Below the pieces are notes generated by a model. That model did no database searches and was not told where the DNA came from. It was given only the letters and a program-made list of their open reading frames with translations. A program made the translations under genes and the position numbers. Of a stretch of DNA of 64,000 nt, positions 44,412 to 56,270 are shown piece after piece. The stretch comes from Dysidea avara (Eukaryota > Porifera > Demospongiae > Dictyoceratida > Dysideidae), in the NCBI RefSeq assembly GCF_963678975.1, contig NC_089277.1:20739440-20803439 (forward strand), read 5' to 3'. Every line of letters starts with the position of its first letter. The stretch's first letter is position 1.

Positions 44412-44930
44412 TAATAAATATATGTATTATATATATATAAATTGTATATACATTTACTGATAAATTCAGAAATATTTAAAGTATTTAACATCTACTTCAT
44501 CTTTTCTTCTTCCTGTGGTAAAGGAAAAAGATAGGTTTAAAAAGCGCCAAAAGCCAGCCATAGGCCAGCTTTGGGGTATACAAATACAAAAAGAAGTGAA
44601 ATCTAATCCAAAACAGCCAAGCTGTTAAAAAAGTGTGCGGCCCTCAAAAGGGCTATGGTGAAAAAAGATGTGAAATCCAAGGTGGCGGCCAAGAAATGGC
44701 TGTGATGGTAGGTTAATGGTAAAAATTTTAATAATGACAATTCAGGTGAATTTTGTGCCAAGACCAAGCGTCACCAAAATTCACCTGAATTGTCATTATT
44801 AAAATTTTTACCATTAACCTACCATCACAGCCATTTCTTGGCCGCCACCTTGGATTCCACATTTTTTCACCATAACCTTTTGGAGGGCCGCACACTATTT
44901 TTACAGCTTGGCTGTTTTGGATTAGATTTG
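44412..44930. mobile_element. Array-associated tail and hairpin module, copy 2
   Basis: TA-rich start, then TAGGCCAGCTTTGGGGTATA, then a hairpin (about 44602-44930) with arms of about 150 bp, starting TAATCCAAAACAGCCAAGCT. It is collinear with 30020-30525 and 45660-46197. Confidence 0.85.
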
Positions 44931-45180
44931 ATTAACAGCTAAAACCGCCGAAAATGCCTCCAAATTCAATCTCCTGACACCTAATTTTCGGGGGGTGCAT
45001 GCCCTAGACCCCCTAGAATCAGCATGCTCGAAGCATGCTTGGTGTGCTTCGCACACTTACTACTATACCACCATAAATTTTGGGCACCCCCAATTGTAAC
45101 ATCCGTCCGCCTCCTATGCAGTGGATATGTGCGCCTTCTAAACTGGAAACCCCCTTTATATATTCCTAGATCCGCCACTG
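44931..45180 (-). mobile_element. CAGTGGCGGATCTAG-ended insertion between module and array 3
   Basis: On the minus strand it begins CAGTGGCGGATCTAGGAATA. It includes GGGGTTTCC and CGGACGGATGTTACAATTGG, and ends near GGTTTTAGCTG. This resembles the GGCGGATC-ended family. The far end is uncertain, and no clear duplication was found. Confidence 0.5.
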
Positions 45181-45655
45181 GTAGAGAGTTCAGCTACAAA
45201 GAAACTACCATGTAGAGAGTTCAGCTGCGAATTCAGCTACAAACAAATCGCCCTGTAGAAAGATCAGCTAGAAGAAGTTACCTTGTAAAGAGTTCAGCTA
45301 CAAACAAATCACCCTGTAGAGAGTTCAGCTAGAAACAAGTCGTCCTATAGAGAGATCAGCTAGAGGATCACCTTGTAGAGAGTTCAGCTACAAAGAAATC
45401 ACCGTGCAGATAGTTCAGCTACAAACAAGTCATCCTGTAGTGAGATCAGCTAGAAGGATCACCCTGCAGAGAGTTCAGTTACAAAAACAAATCACCCTTT
45501 AGAGAGATAAGCCAGACAAAGTAACCCTGTTGAGATATCAGTAAGAAACAAATCACCTTGTAGAGAATTCAGCTACAAAAAAACCACCCTGTACAAGTTC
45601 AGCTACATTTCAAGTCACCCAGTAGAGAGATCAGTTGCAAACAAGTTATCCATAG
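45181..45655. repeat. Minisatellite array 3, about 31-bp units
   Basis: The unit family is the same as in arrays 1 and 2 (GTTCAGCTACAAACAAATCA), over about 0.47 kb and more degenerate toward the 3' end. Confidence 0.94.
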
Positions 45656-45659
45656 GAAG

Positions 45660-46197
45660 TAACTGACATGTAATAAATGTATGTATTTGTATTATTATAT
45701 ATATATAATTTGTACATTAATTTTACTGATAAAATCTGTATTAGTTAAAGTATTTGAAATCTGCTTCATCTTGTTCTTCTTCCTATGGTAAAGAAAAAAT
45801 GATAGGTTAAAAAGCCCTAAAGCCAGCCATAGGCCGGCTTTGGGGTATACAAATACAAAAAGATGTGAAATCTAATCCAAAACAGCCAAGCTGTAAAACA
45901 AGAGTGCAGCCTTCAGAAAGGCTATGGTGAAAAAAGATGTGAAATCCAAGGTGGCGGCCAAGAAATGGCTGTGATGGTAGGTTAATGGTAAAAATTTTAA
46001 TAACGACAATTCAGGTGAATTTTGTGCCAAGACCAAGCGACACCAAATTCACCTGAATTGTCATTATTAAAATTTTTATCATTAACCTACCATCACAGCC
46101 ATTTCTTGGCCGCCACCTTGGATTTCAAATATTTTTTCACCATAGCCTTTCTGAAGGCCTCACTCTTTTTTTACAGCTTGGCTGTTTTGGATCAGAT
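45660..46197. mobile_element. Array-associated tail and hairpin module, copy 3
   Basis: ATGTAATAAATGTATGTATT and a TA run, then AGCCATAGGCCGGCTTTGGG, then a hairpin (about 45865-46195) with loop GCCAAGACCAAGCGACACC. The loop sequence matches copy 2 but differs from copy 1. Confidence 0.85.
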
Positions 46198-46199
46198 GT

Positions 46200-47157
46200 A
46201 TATTTATGTGTACCATTAATAGTGACCCAATTTTGGAAAACCATCCCTTTTGGTACATTGCTTTTGTAGCTAAAATGAGGCACTGGGTGTTTATCTATCT
46301 TGTGTCAAAATTTCAGCTTGATATCTTGAATGGTTCCAGAGATTTGGTCAATTTACTGTCTAATACATTACAAGCTAGCTAATTTTTCATAGTAATGCAT
46401 TGAGTTCTGTGAGTTACTAGTGACAAATCATGATCACTTCGTTTACAAATAATTCCATTCCTACTGTCTAAAAATATGCACAAAGAGACTTCTCAGAATC
46501 TGATAGTTAAATCAAGTTTTTCTGGTCCTTTTCTTCAATTAAATAACATGTATCATTGTTTAAATACTTAGTTTTAAGCATTCCATCCCCTAAACAAATC
46601 ACCCCCATTTGTAAGTTAATTGGTGTCCCACGCATTGTGAAATCACTACATGGTCTGATAAAATCATCCGTATCTCCTAACAGAAAGAAGCTTTGGGTGT
46701 GAAACTTCACAGCAAGAAGGTTTAATAGTTGCTTTATCCACAATAATATTATTTGATGTACAAAAAAATCAAATTAAAAAAATTGCTAAAATTTCCAATT
46801 GAGTTTTCCTGCAAATTTTGCATGTGCCCAAAAGGATCAAATATTCAAAATATTTGTCATCATAAATCAAAAGCCATGTGGTGTAGGGGACTAGAGATTT
46901 GTATAAATGATGATCACTACAGGTACTACAAACACACCAAGTTTCATCAAACTCCTGCTGAATTGGTTTCACATGGAATGACCCATAATTATTTCAAACT
47001 GGCTAAAAGAAAACACTTCAGTGCTAGACTCAATAAAATATGCTCAAAATTTTGCCAAAAACGCTTTCAGGAATTTCCCAAAACTTTCACCTATTATGCC
47101 GCTCAGGTGTTCCATTATGCTCCTAGGTTAGCAGCATTTCTTACAAAATTGGAACAG
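46200..47157. other. Intergenic stretch with a weak ORF
   Basis: A 135-codon plus ORF (46753-47160) is Lys-, Phe- and His-rich with no recognised motif. It ends at the dispersed motif, and I treat it as chance. No exon pair or element was delimited. Confidence 0.35.
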
Positions 47158-47217
47158 TGAATGTTCTATTAGAGTATTTTACTACAAAGTGACTGTTCTA
47201 TTACAGAGTATTGATCC
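47158..47217. repeat. Dispersed motif, two tandem copies
   Basis: GTGAATGTTCTATTAGAGTA and, 14 bases on, GTGACTGTTCTATTACAGAG then TATTGATCC. No enclosing element was recognised. Confidence 0.8.
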
Positions 47218-47339
47218 ATTTCCATGGCATAGTTTGAAAAATCCAGCACTCCATCCTATTATGTTTTTATTATTATGCTGGCATATTTGATGCAGCCTAC
47301 TTAGTGTAAAGTTTATACATTACTTATATTACAGGATAC

Positions 47340-48030
47340 ACCAAGATACACCTGGATATAAGCCAGAATGCACCAAGGTACAGTTCTGTAAACCAATCTC
47401 TGCTTCTCAACCCATTAAATTGACATCTCTAGAAATGGCAGTGTCTATTATGGCTGCTAATTATTGTGCTTTTAAATAAAAATTACCTCTTGTGACTGCT
47501 TTATTAGAGTGTTTGTGGTCATACATGTAGTTAGGATGTTGACTGTTCTATTAGAGTATCTCAGTGTATATGTTATTGTCAAGTTACCACAGAGCTTTTG
47601 TTTCCACATAATTCTGCTGTTGTGTTGTACTCGTTGTTCAATACTTGAGAGTTTTTTAAAGAGGTGTTATTGTACCAGTTAATGGATGTAATTATATAAT
47701 GTATGGGCACAACAGGCTGTTTAAAATATTAAGCACAATTACAACATAACAAGCAAACGTTTGTGATGTTTAGCAGAGTCATGGAAACAACAACTTTGTA
47801 GTTCCTTTACATAATGTATGCATTCAAAGATTGAGATACTCTAATAGAACAGTAAACCTCCTAACCACATTTATGACCACAAACACTAATAGAGCAGTCG
47901 CAAACATAATAGAAGCTTTAAAGCATGGCACAGTCATTATAGACTCTACCTTTCCTAGAAATTTAATAGGCTGATGGCTTAAAGAATTGTACCTTGGTTG
48001 TTGGTGTATCCTAGAATATCCTTAATGAGG
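47340..48030. mobile_element. Fold-back element with the dispersed motif in both arms
   Basis: The left arm starts ACAGGATACACCAAGATACA and holds GTGACTGCTTTATTAGAGTG and GACTGTTCTATTAGAGTATC. The right arm (47822-48030) is its inverse and ends GTTGTTGGTGTATCCTAG. A single-arm relative lies at 61440-61690. Confidence 0.7.
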
Positions 48031-48401
48031 TGTTTAAAGCAGTGTGTTCCAATAGTAGCTCCTTAGCAATACACAACAACATAATCACAATGTGCGAAAC
48101 AACATTTCTAGACATGTACTGACGTAAGTCAGGCCATTGTGAAATTTGAGTGGACATCAACAATTATGACTGGACTTTTTTTGTTTCTCTTTTCCTGTGT
48201 TTTTACCAACTTGAATGTTTGCTTATGCAAACATTGGGTCCACCTATATACTGCAGAGCTGATACTATTCGACCACTCACTGACACTACAATATTTTAAA
48301 AGGTTACTGGTCACATAAAAGAGCTTCTATGTCAGTTATAAGGGGTTTTGCAAGAATGAGTCAGAAAGACTTCTGTCAAGGCCTTACACTTACTTTAATA
48401 T

Positions 48402-48862
48402 TAGGGATGCGGCAATTATGCCAGCACAATTTTGGGCATAATATGTATGTGTGGGAATCAGGAATTACACTAGCATGTTGAGGTGATTACAAAGCTTTAA
48501 CAGTTACGAAAATCTGCAGATTGTATATATATATATACAATTCCTTTAAAAAAGATTGAGATACTCTAACAGAGCAATCAGAAACTCTGATAGAAGTCAC
48601 TGAATATTATTTACTCTAATAAAGCAGTCATATTGAAATGAAATACTCTAATACAGCAACCAGCTAAAGAATTCAAGACTATTTGAAGCTTAAACATCAA
48701 TGAAAATAGTCTGATACAGCAATAAACTGGCATTATTAGCTAATAATTATGGTGGCAAATTTTGGGAACAATGGTCAATTTTCAAAAACATAATAGGTGA
48801 TTTTTTTAGCACTGCTCAAAAGCATAATGCTCAATTTTTGGAGCATAATAGCCTCATGTCTA
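48402..48862. mobile_element. hAT-like MITE with perfect 8-bp duplication
   Basis: It starts TAGGGATGCGGCAATTATGC and ends GAGCATAATAGCCTCATGTC then TA. TTTAATAT flanks both sides (48394-48401 and 48863-48870). The dispersed motif occurs at about 48555-48665 in four degenerate copies. Confidence 0.93.
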
Positions 48863-48870
48863 TTTAATAT

Positions 48871-50217
48871 TCCAACATTCCTTATGCTACTATGGATTAG
48901 AAAATATTGTAGGTCTATCCCTAACACAGTGTATGAACACATGTAAGTGAATAATCTCACACTGTTATCTTGTTCATTCTAACTTAAAGTATAAACTGGC
49001 TGTACAAGTAATCATGAATACCACACAAATAAAAGTACTAATGGCAATCAGGTTAATACATTTTACTACCGTAGTACAGATGACTGATGCAAGAAGGCTG
49101 GCACAGCATAGTAAAGTATTAACCTCAGAGTACACCTTTGGTATGCCTTTGTGGTCACCATAGACCAAAAACAAATAACTCAATTACATGTCAATACCAT
49201 CACGTCTGGCCTTCTCCTAGCCTAATGTAAACTCTGCTACACTTTGAATGACACTACTGGTATTTTCGGATAAATCCAATAATGGTCTGACACCTGGTAT
49301 AATTGACCAAAAATTTTCTGGACATTATTTCTCACAATGAATTAAAGAATTCACTAGTTCTGAAATCTTGACAATTCTGTATGCATTATTACAAAGCAAA
49401 AACCTATTGCTAAGGAACATAGCATATACATTATATTGTTGATCAATTCCAGCTATACACAGCTAGCTACATGGTTCCTGGTTATGGAAGTAGAACAGCA
49501 TTAACTTGTCACTACAACTGCATGTAGGCAAATGGAAACAAGCAGATAATATTATTCCTTCTCCATCAACGATGAATCCTCCTTAGTAAGACGAGAGTGC
49601 CTCACTTATAAGTCTTCCTTGTGAGTGATTGAGTTAATAGGAGTTTCATTTATTACTCATCATAGTGGACACCAGATCACAGAACCTGTGAAATACATCA
49701 CATTGTGTAATGAAAGCAACAGTAGCAGCTTGAGTGTAACACTTTAAATTACTCTAATACAATAGTTATCCAACATGACCTTATAACATGTCTGTCTGTA
49801 TTTAACTACATTTTATAAAATGGGCAAAACTATCATTTAAAGCCTCAGTATTCGCGAGGCTAGTTTTCAGAGCTGTCTACTTTGGGTAGCATAATAAGTA
49901 CTCTTGGTCCCTTCAAAAGTTCTATCTTGTTTGGAGGGAAAGTCAAAGACAGCTACTACTACAGTGAATGCTCTGATATAATCTCTGGTGTAAACCTCAT
50001 ACAACTACATACATACTACTCTTGGTGAGTTGCATTAGCTCAAAATTGTTCATTTAAAAATAATTGAAGTGCTATTTGGATTGGTTTTCTAAAATCCATA
50101 TTGAGGAATATTGGAGGGTGAAGTCTTGCATTACCATAATTTGCTGTTTTTCGTTGTAAAATATCTTTCGTATATAAAACTTGAATGAAAGTTTCTCATG
50201 CGGATTTGTTTACGCAA
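48871..50217. other. Intergenic stretch, no features seen
   Basis: No exon, RNA gene or delimited element recognised. One degenerate dispersed motif at about 49740. Confidence 0.4.
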
Positions 50218-50245
50218 GATTGAATTATTCTAATAGAGCAGTCAT
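50218..50245. repeat. Dispersed motif, single copy
   Basis: AGATTGAATTATTCTAATAG followed by AGCAGTCAT. Confidence 0.75.
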
Positions 50246-50399
50246 TCAAGTAAATCATAAGAATATTTTTACATGAAAATTTTTTGCACGAAAATTAAGT
50301 GAATTACTGTAATATGTTTTGTTTTACTACACTAAATTTTTTTTCATGAAAATGAATAGCATGGGTAAATGTTTTTCCTCTAAATTTTGGGGCATAATG

Positions 50400-50640
50400 C
50401 ATTCATTCGTTCTCAACACCACCACCCACTGTACACACTGTGCACAGCTCGCTTCTGGGCATGAGAGTTGGAAAATATTTAAAAGTTTTCAGCAAAATGA
50501 TGTAACACATACAGGAATAGATATGCTGTATGAGGAGATAATGAGTTACACATTTACACTGTAGTTTGTGCATCAAAACCAACAAAGGAAAGAAAGCAAC
50601 AACAATTTCTGACACTTTTGAGTAATTCATTGAAGCTACC
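50400..50640. repeat. Dispersed repeat shared with 61880-62110
   Basis: TTTCAGCAAAATGATGTAACAC, GGAGATAATGAGTTACACAT and AAAACCAACAAAGGAAAG recur in the same order at 61880-62110. Element type unknown. Confidence 0.65.
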
Positions 50641-50910
50641 AAAGTTTGTTAAAAGGTACTCAAGTTTTAATGGTTGATATTATTGGTTTTAGTGGTAACT
50701 ATAAGACTTTTGTGATTGGGATTCCTACAATTAATATATGTTGCAGACTAATTTTCACCATGAATGCAGCCATTTTGTGTATATAGTTCTCTAGCTACGT
50801 ATTTACACTTATAAGCTCCTGATATTTATCAACCCTTCTATTGACAAGAGGTACGACTGTGGCTTTTACACATAGCCCATGTGTAAACTCCCATAACTTA
50901 ATGGTAAACA

Positions 50911-51475
50911 TAGTTGGGGGTAAAGCGTTACAAATGTAATGCGTTACGTTATATTATTACTTTTACAGTAATGAGTAATATAACGTTTCATGACAAATTA
51001 GTGAGTAATATGTAGCGGATATTACATCCGGAAATTGTAATGAATGTAATGCGTTACTTCTTTTTAAGGCGTATTGTATCCAAGCACGTGATTGATGGCA
51101 ATTTGGGTCCAGACAAGACTGGAGATAGCGTTATAGGCATGGACAAAGAATGATAGTGTATGGGGAGTGCCCTTGAGGCCAAGATACTACAACAAAGTAT
51201 GCATTTGTGGCTGAACTACACCAGAGAAACACGTGTCTTGCCCATGTCACTTGTAGTTGTAGGCTGGTAAATTGTATTTAGAAGGTTAGACTTACTTTAT
51301 AGTTTGTAACAAACAAATGTAATATGTAATATTATTACTAGTTACAGCCCTCAGAGTAGCGAGTAATGTGTAACTCGTTACTTTTTTCAGTAAGTAATAT
51401 GTAATTGTAGCGTGCTACATCGCGTAAAAGTAACGAGTAATATGTATTTTTAGTGTAACAACATATTACTGCACC
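50911..51475. mobile_element. Probable hAT-like MITE with GTAACG-rich ends
   Basis: The left end TTGGGGGTAAAGCGTTACAA continues AATGCGTTACG. The right side has many GTAACGAGTAATATG-type repeats in inverse orientation. Such GTTAC-rich ends are known from hAT non-autonomous elements. Exact ends and duplication are not resolved. Confidence 0.5.
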
Positions 51476-51499
51476 AATTTCAGTAAAAACACAGTGTTC

Positions 51500-51800
51500 C
51501 TCACAAAGTTTGTAGAGTCGCCAGATGCGTATTTCAGACAGCCAAGAAGAAACCACCTCAGAGCAAAGTTTACCTGTGCGGAAGTTAAGTACAGACTTTC
51601 AAATCTAACATGTTGATTGATTTCCCTTTGGATGGGTTTACTCACACAAGTGCATATGTACAAGCATACATAAAATTACTAGGTAGGTAGGCAGGCAGGC
51701 CGGCGGGCAGGCAGGCACACACACACACTTTTACGAAAGCAATTTCAGTAAACTAGGTGACCATCCACCAAAGGCCAACTGTAGGCACACCTGGTTTAAC
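51500..51800. repeat. Dispersed repeat shared with 55000-55110 and 55600-55870
   Basis: AAGAAACCACCTCAGAGCAAAG, GGTTTACTCACACAAG, a CA/GGCA microsatellite and TTTTACGAAAGCAATTTCAG recur in the same order at the other sites. Confidence 0.65.
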
Positions 51801-51944
51801 AGTTTCTGAACATTTTTTGTGCAATTGATTGAAACTGTCAAAGTTCCTGCAGGCCACTTTGCACATACAGTATGAACGTAAAACGCCACTTAAGTTGATA
51901 TTTGGTAACTGCAAGCCTTTTGTGATTGGGTCACCTACAAGGGG

Positions 51945-52300
51945 TGGATCCAGGGTTTGACAAGGGGGTACACAATGACCAGGGTAGTAGGTAGCTACAT
52001 AAAGCAGGGTGTCTCGGGGGCACAGCAGCCCCTCAGAAGCTATAGGTATTTTACATGTTTCTGGACTGAAATCTTTATGTATATTCAGTATGCCTAGCTC
52101 AAAATATTGTGCATGTTACACGCATTTACCATGCAAACCCATGCATGTTTATGGTAACAAGAGTGTTCTATGTATGTGAGGTGCATGTATCATGCAGCAT
52201 GCATGTTACAGTGATGCAAGTATACAATGACCATTTTCCAGTGCCATGCATGTTGGCATGGTGCATGTAGAATTCCACAATGAAAACTGACGCTTGGTCA
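51945..52300. mobile_element. Possible GGGGTGGATCC-type element fragment
   Basis: AAGGGGTGGATCCAGGGTTT followed by a G-rich stretch resembles the left end of 19079. A run of GCATGYTT-like short repeats follows. The right end was not found. Confidence 0.4.
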
Positions 52301-52899
52301 TCACACAATACAATAGTACTATATAGTAGGAGTTGGTAAGAAATCATATGGTTTCATGGATTATCGCACCTTAAAAATGGCCTTGCAATAGGTTTTACCT
52401 GCAAAAACCACCTGGAATGCATCAGCACTGCTGTAATGATGCTGTACCTTGGTTCAACGAAGCAAAAAGTCGAATGTTTTGATGTACAGTGAGTTTCAAA
52501 AATTTTTTAATTCACCTGGATTTTGTCTGCCAGCCTGCCTGCTGTAAGACCCAGTTGCACTAGGTGTATGCCTCCAGAAATTTCAGACAGCTAAGGTAAT
52601 GACGGCAAATTCATGAATCTGTTATTCCGATTATGTTCTGTCCACTGCACCATGCTGTTTGCTTTCATCATTCATTCGCCTTTTTTGTTCTCAAAGGATA
52701 ATTAATAATTGAGACACTTAATAGTACATGCTACAACACAAACACGTGATTTAATGAAGTGTGAGTACATGTGTGTAAGACAATGGTGAATGGGTGTAGT
52801 ACCCAAGGAGTTGCCTCTAGCATTTATTAATGCTGGGTAGTCATTTTATGTACCAGTTTAGCTTTCTTGTTGGGTACTAGCTAGCTAATAATGTTTTTG

Positions 52900-53110
52900 A
52901 GGGGTGGATCCACCTCAGGACCCAGACTTCTAAGAGCAAGGGTTCCACTCTTAATGGTGGGCTCTCCAGCAATGTTTTACTGTAAAATCATCAACATTTA
53001 GGCCATCAGAAATGCAGATGAAGCCTTTAACAGCTGCTGTAATAGCTTTAAAAGACAAAATGATAATTACTTTTAGAGGTGCTTATTGCGTACAAAGGTA
53101 AAAGACAGCT
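52900..53110. mobile_element. Truncated GGGGTGGATCC-type element
   Basis: GAGGGGTGGATCCACC, and later AATTACTTTTAGAGGTGCTT, match the ends of segments in 19079-19546. No intact terminus pair. Confidence 0.5.
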
Positions 53111-53180
53111 GCTTCAAGTGATATTTAAAAACAAAAAGAGTATAATATAGTTAGCTAGCTAGGCAAAAAAAGTTTACAGA

Positions 53181-53578
53181 CTAGCCATTTTAAAATTAAA
53201 AGGAAGTAGGGATTTGTATAATATACATGCTACAAAAGTAAGGAAACAAGCTTAAAATGTTACAGCTGAAATGAGAAATGATTCAACAGTAAAAAGTAAG
53301 GAAACAAGATTAGACGATCACTTGCTAAACACACTCTAATCTCTACTTTTGGCTAATTTGATGGTCTCATTTCAAGATGCTAGCCAATAATATGGATTAA
53401 AGTGTGTCTCATTTTAGCAAGTACATAGTTGTCTAATCTTGTTTCCTTACTTTTTACTGCTGGATCATTTCTCATTTCAGCTGTAACATTTTTGAGCTTG
53501 TTGCCTTACATTTTTGTAGCATGTATATTATATCAATCCCTACTTCCTTTTAAAATTTTTAATTTTTTAAATGGCTAG
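53181..53578. mobile_element. Fold-back MITE, about 400 bp
   Basis: It starts CTAGCCATTTTAAAATTAAA and ends with the inverse (TTTTTTAAATGGCTAG). Arms of about 150 bp share AAGTAAGGAAACAAG, CAGCTGAAATGAGAAATGAT and their inverses. No coding capacity. Confidence 0.85.
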
Positions 53579-53610
53579 TTATAAATATAAAATGAAACTT
53601 TATCATAGTA

Positions 53611-54092
53611 TGGACTACAAAGGTTAGGGTGTGGCCCAAGAAAACCCCCAAAAAACCTGCCTCATTTTTCCCTGATAAAAATGAGGCAGTATTGGTTTAG
53701 TAAAACTAAGCCAACAAAACGCTTTCAAAAAGTTGCTATGGAATGAAAAAAAAATTAAACAGTAATTTCTACTGACTGACGGAGTAACCAACTGACCGAC
53801 GCCTTCAGGCAAGCATAACTTGATAATGGCTAAGGCTACATACGGGCTTGACTTTTTCACTGTTTCACGTCTCTTCAGCTGGACATATGCCATTTGGTAT
53901 GTATAATGCATTCTTCATGGACTTAACAGTGTCCTCCTTTCTGTCCCATTCACCTTTACTGACAGTAAAAGGTATGAATTTGGTGGTAGCACATGATAGC
54001 TTTCCTTCATAATGGAATCCGTCGGTATTATTTATAGTGGCAACTTTGATTGCAAAGGTGCTTTTCGAACAGTTCTTGCTTCGTAAACATCA
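53611..54092. mobile_element. Foldback repeat family 'A', left-arm copy
   Basis: It starts TGGACTACAAAGGTTAGGGT, continues CGCCTTCAGGCAAGCATAAC and ends GAACAGTTCTTGCTTCGTAA. It is collinear with 10716-11330 and lacks the central hairpin and right arm. Confidence 0.75.
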
Positions 54093-54589
54093 TGCAATGC
54101 GTTTTCCTTTTTAAAATAATTTTTTATATAGCAACTATAGTGGCTTATGCACCTTTAAAGGTTAAAAAAACACTATAATCCACAGAATTGCGAAATTAAA
54201 TGTTATCAAAATCAGATACCGTGGTTTAACTAAATACTCAGTATATTGCACAGCACTAATATGAACCACAACAAATCAAACAATCAATGATGTACCATAC
54301 AATAGGTATTACTGCACTTACATCATCAGTGAAGTAGTCAGCACTATGAATACTGATTTAGGATGGTTGATATGGTTTATCTGACTCCAATAGCAACACC
54401 TGAAGAATGTGTATTGTGAAGATAGTGAACACTGAATATATGCATGATAATGAATCCAGTACATAGATTACTCAGGAAAAAAAACGACACTGGGTTCAAG
54501 TATTTAAGGATAGGGGAAGACTCTTTTGAAAGACATGTACTTCAAAGTGTCACTTAGGAAAATGCATCAGAAATAGCTATTGTAGCGAT

Positions 54590-54770
54590 TGCGATTTAGC
54601 TTGCTATTTTCCAAAGTTTACTCCCACCAAAGTTTCCCTCTACATGGTATATCGCCAAAGTTTACTCCTGCCAAACTTTCCCTCTATAACTTTGGTGAAT
54701 TTTGTAGTGAATCGCCAAATTCGCCAAAGTTACCTCCCACCAAAGTTTCCCTCTATACGGTACATTTAAA
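54590..54770. repeat. Degenerate tandem repeat, about 57-bp unit
   Basis: Three units contain CCAAAGTTTACTCCCACCAA, then AGTTTCCCTCTA. The middle part is partly inverted (TAACTTTGGTGAATTTTG). Confidence 0.75.
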
Positions 54771-54899
54771 CTTGCAATGAAGAATATGTATATGTTTGTA
54801 TTGTAAATGTTACAGTTAGTTCTATATTGTGATATATGTTCATATCGTGACATAAACCTTGGTGATATATGATATAGAGTCTTTCTATATTGTGGCAGC

Positions 54900-55110
54900 A
54901 CTAACACACAAACACACACCCAGACATACACACATCCAACACACACACTCACAAATAACTAGCCATACACACCAATATGTAAGACACTTTCTTGGTGCGG
55001 AAAGACAAATAAAAATACATACAACACACACACACACACATACTTATAGGAAAACAATTTCAATAAACCATGCGAGTGCCCACAAGGCCAGCTGTGGATG
55101 CGTGCCTGGG
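54900..55110. repeat. CA-rich microsatellite and dispersed repeat
   Basis: (CA)n stretches at about 54903-54950 and 55021-55042 flank plain sequence. GAAAACAATTTCAATAAACC, then GGCCAGCTGTGGATGCGTGC, match 51735-51795 and 55815-55865. Confidence 0.65.
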
Positions 55111-55450
55111 TTAAAAAAGAAAGTAATATTTAAACAAGTTGATGTTGTGCTACTTCTAAAAACCAGGCACCATGCAGCTAGCTAACTCACCTGGAATTAA
55201 TCATAGATAGTATATGCTATTATGAATTAACCAACTATGTATTAATATTTTACCATAGGGTAGTTTTGGGTTGTGCAATCATATTAATAGCTAATTATTG
55301 TGTTTTGTAATTGATGAAATTTTTGTAATTCGTTCAATCACATTGCTATGCACTGCTTCTTAAACAGACCGCTTTTACCAACAAACACACAGAGTATCTT
55401 CTAAACTGTTTGACTATCATGTTTTCCCCACAAATTCTCTTGACAAAGCC

Positions 55451-55571
55451 TCAAAACTGCTCTTCATTTTCGTTCGCGTACGTAAGGGATGTGCCCTCTT
55501 TCAACTTGAAGCGATAGGCTATTCCTGGTAGTGTACGAGGCCTGCACCATTGTTCTTCAGTTGTCAAATGC
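55451..55571 (-). CDS. Possible terminal exon, function unknown
   Basis: On the minus strand the acceptor GAGGTTTTCAG is followed by an open frame of 39 codons to TGA. It reads HLTTEEQWCRPRTLPGIAYR, then FKLKEGTSLTYANENEEQF. Base composition is less AT-rich than its surroundings. It lies on the strand of the kinase pseudogene and 570 bp beyond its last recognised exon, but I see no kinase similarity in it. It could belong to that gene or be chance. Confidence 0.25.
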
Positions 55572-56142
55572 CTGAAAACCTCAAAGGGAAGGTAGTTTTA
55601 AAAGTCTGAGGAAAGCTGCCACACCCATATTTCAGTCCACCAAAAAGAAACCACCTCAGAGCAAAGTTCACCAGTGCAGAAGTTTAACACCGACTTCATT
55701 TTGCTTTTACTTATTATGTAAAAGCTGTTTTTACCATTGGTTAATGATTTTGCTCACGTGGGTGCGTACAGACAAACATAAGTAGATAGGGTACACACAC
55801 ACACACACCACACACACTTTTACGAAAACAATTTCAGTAAGCCAGCTGTGGGTGCGCGCCTGGTTTAAAAAATGGGTATGTATAATTGTAATCAATGCAT
55901 GTAACCTTCTTAATTTCACAAGCAAAGGTGTATATTAATAGCATAATAATACTTGTTTAGCTTTACCTGTTAGCTATTAAAGAGATTTACATCTATTGTA
56001 GTTACACTGCGAACCATGTCAAACAATGTTGTGGAAGAAAATAGATACACGAGTTATTAAAAGATATCATAGAGAAGCAACAATTTGTATCTTTCTAAAC
56101 TGCACACAAACATACAGCATATACACCCCCTCCAGTACTTAC

Positions 56143-56270
56143 ATCATAGAATAGTGATTTACCAGTTGCCGTTTCTACCACAGTACACTCTAGTGACCAG
56201 ATATCGGCAGGAGGACCATACCTTTTCTGTCCAGCTGTGATCACCTCTGGAGCTATAAACTGCATCGTAC
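56143..56270 (-). pseudogene. ASK-type kinase, activation segment to helix F exon
   Basis: The acceptor AATATTCAG and donor GTAAGT bound 128 bp. Two bases complete the previous exon's last codon, and 42 codons follow: TMQFIAPEVITAGQKRYGPP, then ADIWSLECTVVETATGKSLF and YD. APE and DIWS are the kinase subdomain VIII and IX landmarks. The text closely follows ASK1-family kinases (MAP3K5/6/15). In kinases the residue after DIWSL is normally Gly; here it is Glu. The frame is intact in this exon, but the upstream exons of the same gene are broken. Confidence 0.85.

Noticed and set aside
46753..47160. 135-codon ORF as a gene
   Set aside because: No family motif, biased composition, no splice support and it ends in the dispersed motif; most likely chance.
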